Below the pieces are notes generated by a model that saw only the letters and a program-made list of their open reading frames with translations, searched no databases and was not told the origin of the DNA. A stretch of DNA of 64,000 nt from Actinoplanes sp. NBC_00393 (lineage in GTDB: Bacteria > Actinomycetota > Actinomycetes > Mycobacteriales > Micromonosporaceae): positions 2,074,501 through 2,138,500 of the forward strand of contig NZ_CP107942.1 in NCBI RefSeq assembly GCF_036053395.1. Reading direction: 5' to 3'. Shown one piece after another: positions 62,555-64,000 of this stretch (positions within the stretch are counted from its first letter, which is position 1; the number at the start of each line of letters is the position of its first letter). A program made the translations under genes and the position numbers.

Positions 62555-63436
62555 ATGCTCGCCGCCGACCCCCGTACCGCCGCCGCCTGGCGCCGCTTCC
62601 GGCAGGAGATCACCGACGCCGGGCCCGAGCGCCGCCGCGAGATGCTGCGGCAGCGGGCCAACCAGTCCCGCACCGCCGACCTGCACATGATCGGCCGGGC
62701 CGGCCTGGGTCACGTGGGCGGCGACATGTCCGTCCTCGACATTCTCACCACGCTGTTCTTCGCCGTGCTGCGCGTCGACCCGGAGAAGCCGGACTGGCCG
62801 GACCGGGACCGGTTCGTGCTGAGCAAGGGCCACACCGCCGGCGCGCTCTACGCGACGCTGGCGGCGGCCGGCTTCTTCCCCGAGGAGGAACTGGACAGCT
62901 TCATCGCACCGATGTCACCGCTCAACGGCCACCCCAACCGGGTCAAGGTGCCCGGCGTGGAGACCAACACCGGGCCACTCGGCCACGGCCTGCCGGTCTC
63001 GGTCGGCATGGCAGTGGCCGGCCGGCTCGCCGCGTCCGCCCGGCACGTGTACGTGGTGCTCGGCGACGGCGAGCTGCAGGAGGGAAGCAACTGGGAGGCG
63101 GCGATGACCGCTGGGCACCGCCGCCTCGCCAATCTCACCGCCGTCGTCGACCGCAACCGGCTTCAGCAGGGTGCCCGTACCGAGGACACCAACGGCCTCG
63201 ACCCGCTCGACGCCAAGTGGAGGGCCTTCGGCTGGGACGTGCACGAGGTCGACGGCCACGACCACCTGGCCTTGCTGGAGGCGCTCACCGCGCCCCGCAC
63301 CGAGCGTCCTACCTGCATCATCGCGAACACGATCAAGGGAAGAGGCGTGTCCTTCATGGAAAACCTCGTCGAGTGGCACCACAAGGTGCCCAGCGCCGAG
63401 CAGATCAGTGCCGCCACGGCGGAGCTGGCGCGATGA
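62555..63436 (+). CDS. Transketolase, N-terminal (TPP-binding) subunit
   Basis: This is a 293-aa protein with a GGAAAGG ribosome-binding site. It carries the N-terminal half of transketolase: RTADLHMIGRAGLGHVGGDMS, LSKGHTAGALYATL, TGPLGHGLPVSVGMAVAG, the TPP/Mg motif GDGELQEGSNWEA, and NRLQQ. It overlaps the C-terminal subunit gene by 4 bp. Split transketolases of this kind serve catabolic pathways; in D-apiose degradation AptA/AptB is a split apulose-4-phosphate transketolase. The assignment to that reaction is inference from the adjoining apiosidase and importer. Confidence 0.88.
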   Translation: MLAADPRTAAAWRRFRQEITDAGPERRREMLRQRANQSRTADLHMIGRAGLGHVGGDMSVLDILTTLFFAVLRVDPEKPDWPDRDRFVLSKGHTAGALYATLAAAGFFPEEELDSFIAPMSPLNGHPNRVKVPGVETNTGPLGHGLPVSVGMAVAGRLAASARHVYVVLGDGELQEGSNWEAAMTAGHRRLANLTAVVDRNRLQQGARTEDTNGLDPLDAKWRAFGWDVHEVDGHDHLALLEALTAPRTERPTCIIANTIKGRGVSFMENLVEWHHKVPSAEQISAATAELAR

Positions 63437-64000
63437 GCACGTTCGACTGCCGGGTGGCGTTCGCCGAGGAGCTGATCAACCTGGCCCGCGAGGACGAGCG
63501 GATCGTCGCGGTCTGCAACGACTCGGTCGGCTCCAGCAACCTGGTCGGGTTCGCCACGGAGTTCCCGGACCGGATGATCAACGTGGGGATCGCCGAGCAG
63601 GACATGGTCGGCGTCGGGGCCGGTCTGGCGCTCAGCGGCTACATTCCGTTCGTCTGCGCCGCCGCGCCGTTCCTCACCGGCCGGGCCCTCGAACAGATCA
63701 AGGCCGACGTCGCCTACAGCCAGGCGCCGGTGGTGCTGTGCGGGATGAGCCCGGGCATGGCGTACGGCGAACTCGGCCCCACCCACCACTCGATCGAGGA
63801 CCTGTCCTGGCTGCGGGCCATCGCCGGGCTCGGCATCGTGGTCCCCGCCGACCCGGCCGAGACCCGCGCGGCGGTGCGCTGGGCGGCCGCCTCCGCCACC
63901 CCGGTCTTCCTGCGGATCGGCCGGTTCAAGGTGCCGGCCGTGACCGGTGACGCGCCGTTCACCTTCGGCACGGCGGGCCGGCTGCGCGAGGGCACTGACG
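63433..64000 (+). CDS. Transketolase, C-terminal subunit (cut by window edge)
   Basis: The first 189 residues are visible: pyrimidine-binding domain with RMINVGIAEQDMVGVGAGLA (catalytic Glu in IAEQ), SPGMAYGELGPTHHSIEDLSWLRAI and VVPADPAETRAAVRWAA. It continues past 64000, where the third transketolase domain should follow. With the preceding gene it forms one TPP-dependent two-carbon transfer enzyme. Confidence 0.88.
   Translation, partial: MSTFDCRVAFAEELINLAREDERIVAVCNDSVGSSNLVGFATEFPDRMINVGIAEQDMVGVGAGLALSGYIPFVCAAAPFLTGRALEQIKADVAYSQAPVVLCGMSPGMAYGELGPTHHSIEDLSWLRAIAGLGIVVPADPAETRAAVRWAAASATPVFLRIGRFKVPAVTGDAPFTFGTAGRLREGTD

Overview
The window is GC-rich DNA with dense genes, many GTG starts, 4-base ATGA/GTGA stop-start overlaps, and families typical of actinomycetes: SARP/AfsR regulators, BTAD proteins, TPR and CHAT proteins, a DUF6082-like membrane protein and several paralogous LacI/TetR regulators. 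It reads as chromosomal accessory sequence from an actinomycete, most likely a Micromonosporaceae member of the Actinoplanes type; the genus is an inference from gene content. No rRNA, tRNA, CRISPR array, integrase or transposase was seen.

Layout. 1-2 kb: a TetR regulator divergent from a VOC protein, then a membrane protein. 2-8 kb: glutamate decarboxylase, an alkyl-sulfatase-like metallo-hydrolase and a GH3 beta-glucosidase. 8.0-8.7 kb: a ten-copy ~62-bp repeat array. 8.7-16 kb: an MMPL exporter with its TetR regulator, a secreted penicillin-acylase-family Ntn hydrolase, a small lectin-like secreted protein and a DUF4142 protein. 16-21.5 kb: a polyamine-type ABC importer (potADBC order) divergent from a GntR regulator and a Cache-domain protein. 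38.6-45 kb: an SDR, a DHFR-like protein with an HxlR regulator, an NAD-dependent DNA ligase, and a MocR gene broken by one frameshift.

21.5-38.6 kb is the most unusual part. A minus-strand operon runs TPR protein -> CHAT protease -> second CHAT protease -> transglutaminase-like cysteine protease -> 78-aa peptide -> cobalamin-type radical SAM enzyme of the RiPP C-methyltransferase family. Around it lie a short BTAD regulator, a full AfsR-like regulator, two more TPR proteins (one with a 3' deletion and frameshift) and two small proteins of unknown family. I read the operon as a candidate RiPP pathway coupled to a caspase-like (CHAT) protease pair. I know of no described system with this gene set.

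45.2-64 kb is a sugar-scavenging island. Two close LacI paralogues, each divergent from a target and sharing the same operator sequence, control (a) a CUT1 ABC importer without its own ATPase and (b) a secreted GH78 alpha-L-rhamnosidase. Two further glycosidase genes here (GH78 and GH1) are decayed remnants. Next comes a second unit: an apiosidase-like (GH140/DUF4038) hydrolase plus SorC regulator, divergent from a DUF2291 lipoprotein, an RbsABC-type importer and a split transketolase running off the right edge. Apiosidase, ribose-type importer and split transketolase together suggest D-apiose use, which would fit rhamnose/apiose-rich plant polysaccharides such as rhamnogalacturonan II.

A recurring theme is short tandem repeats parked in gene 3' junctions (about 1.1, 8.0-8.7, 42.8-43.0, 44.7-45.3 and 55.5 kb); the 8 kb and 55.5 kb copies appear to be one repeat family.
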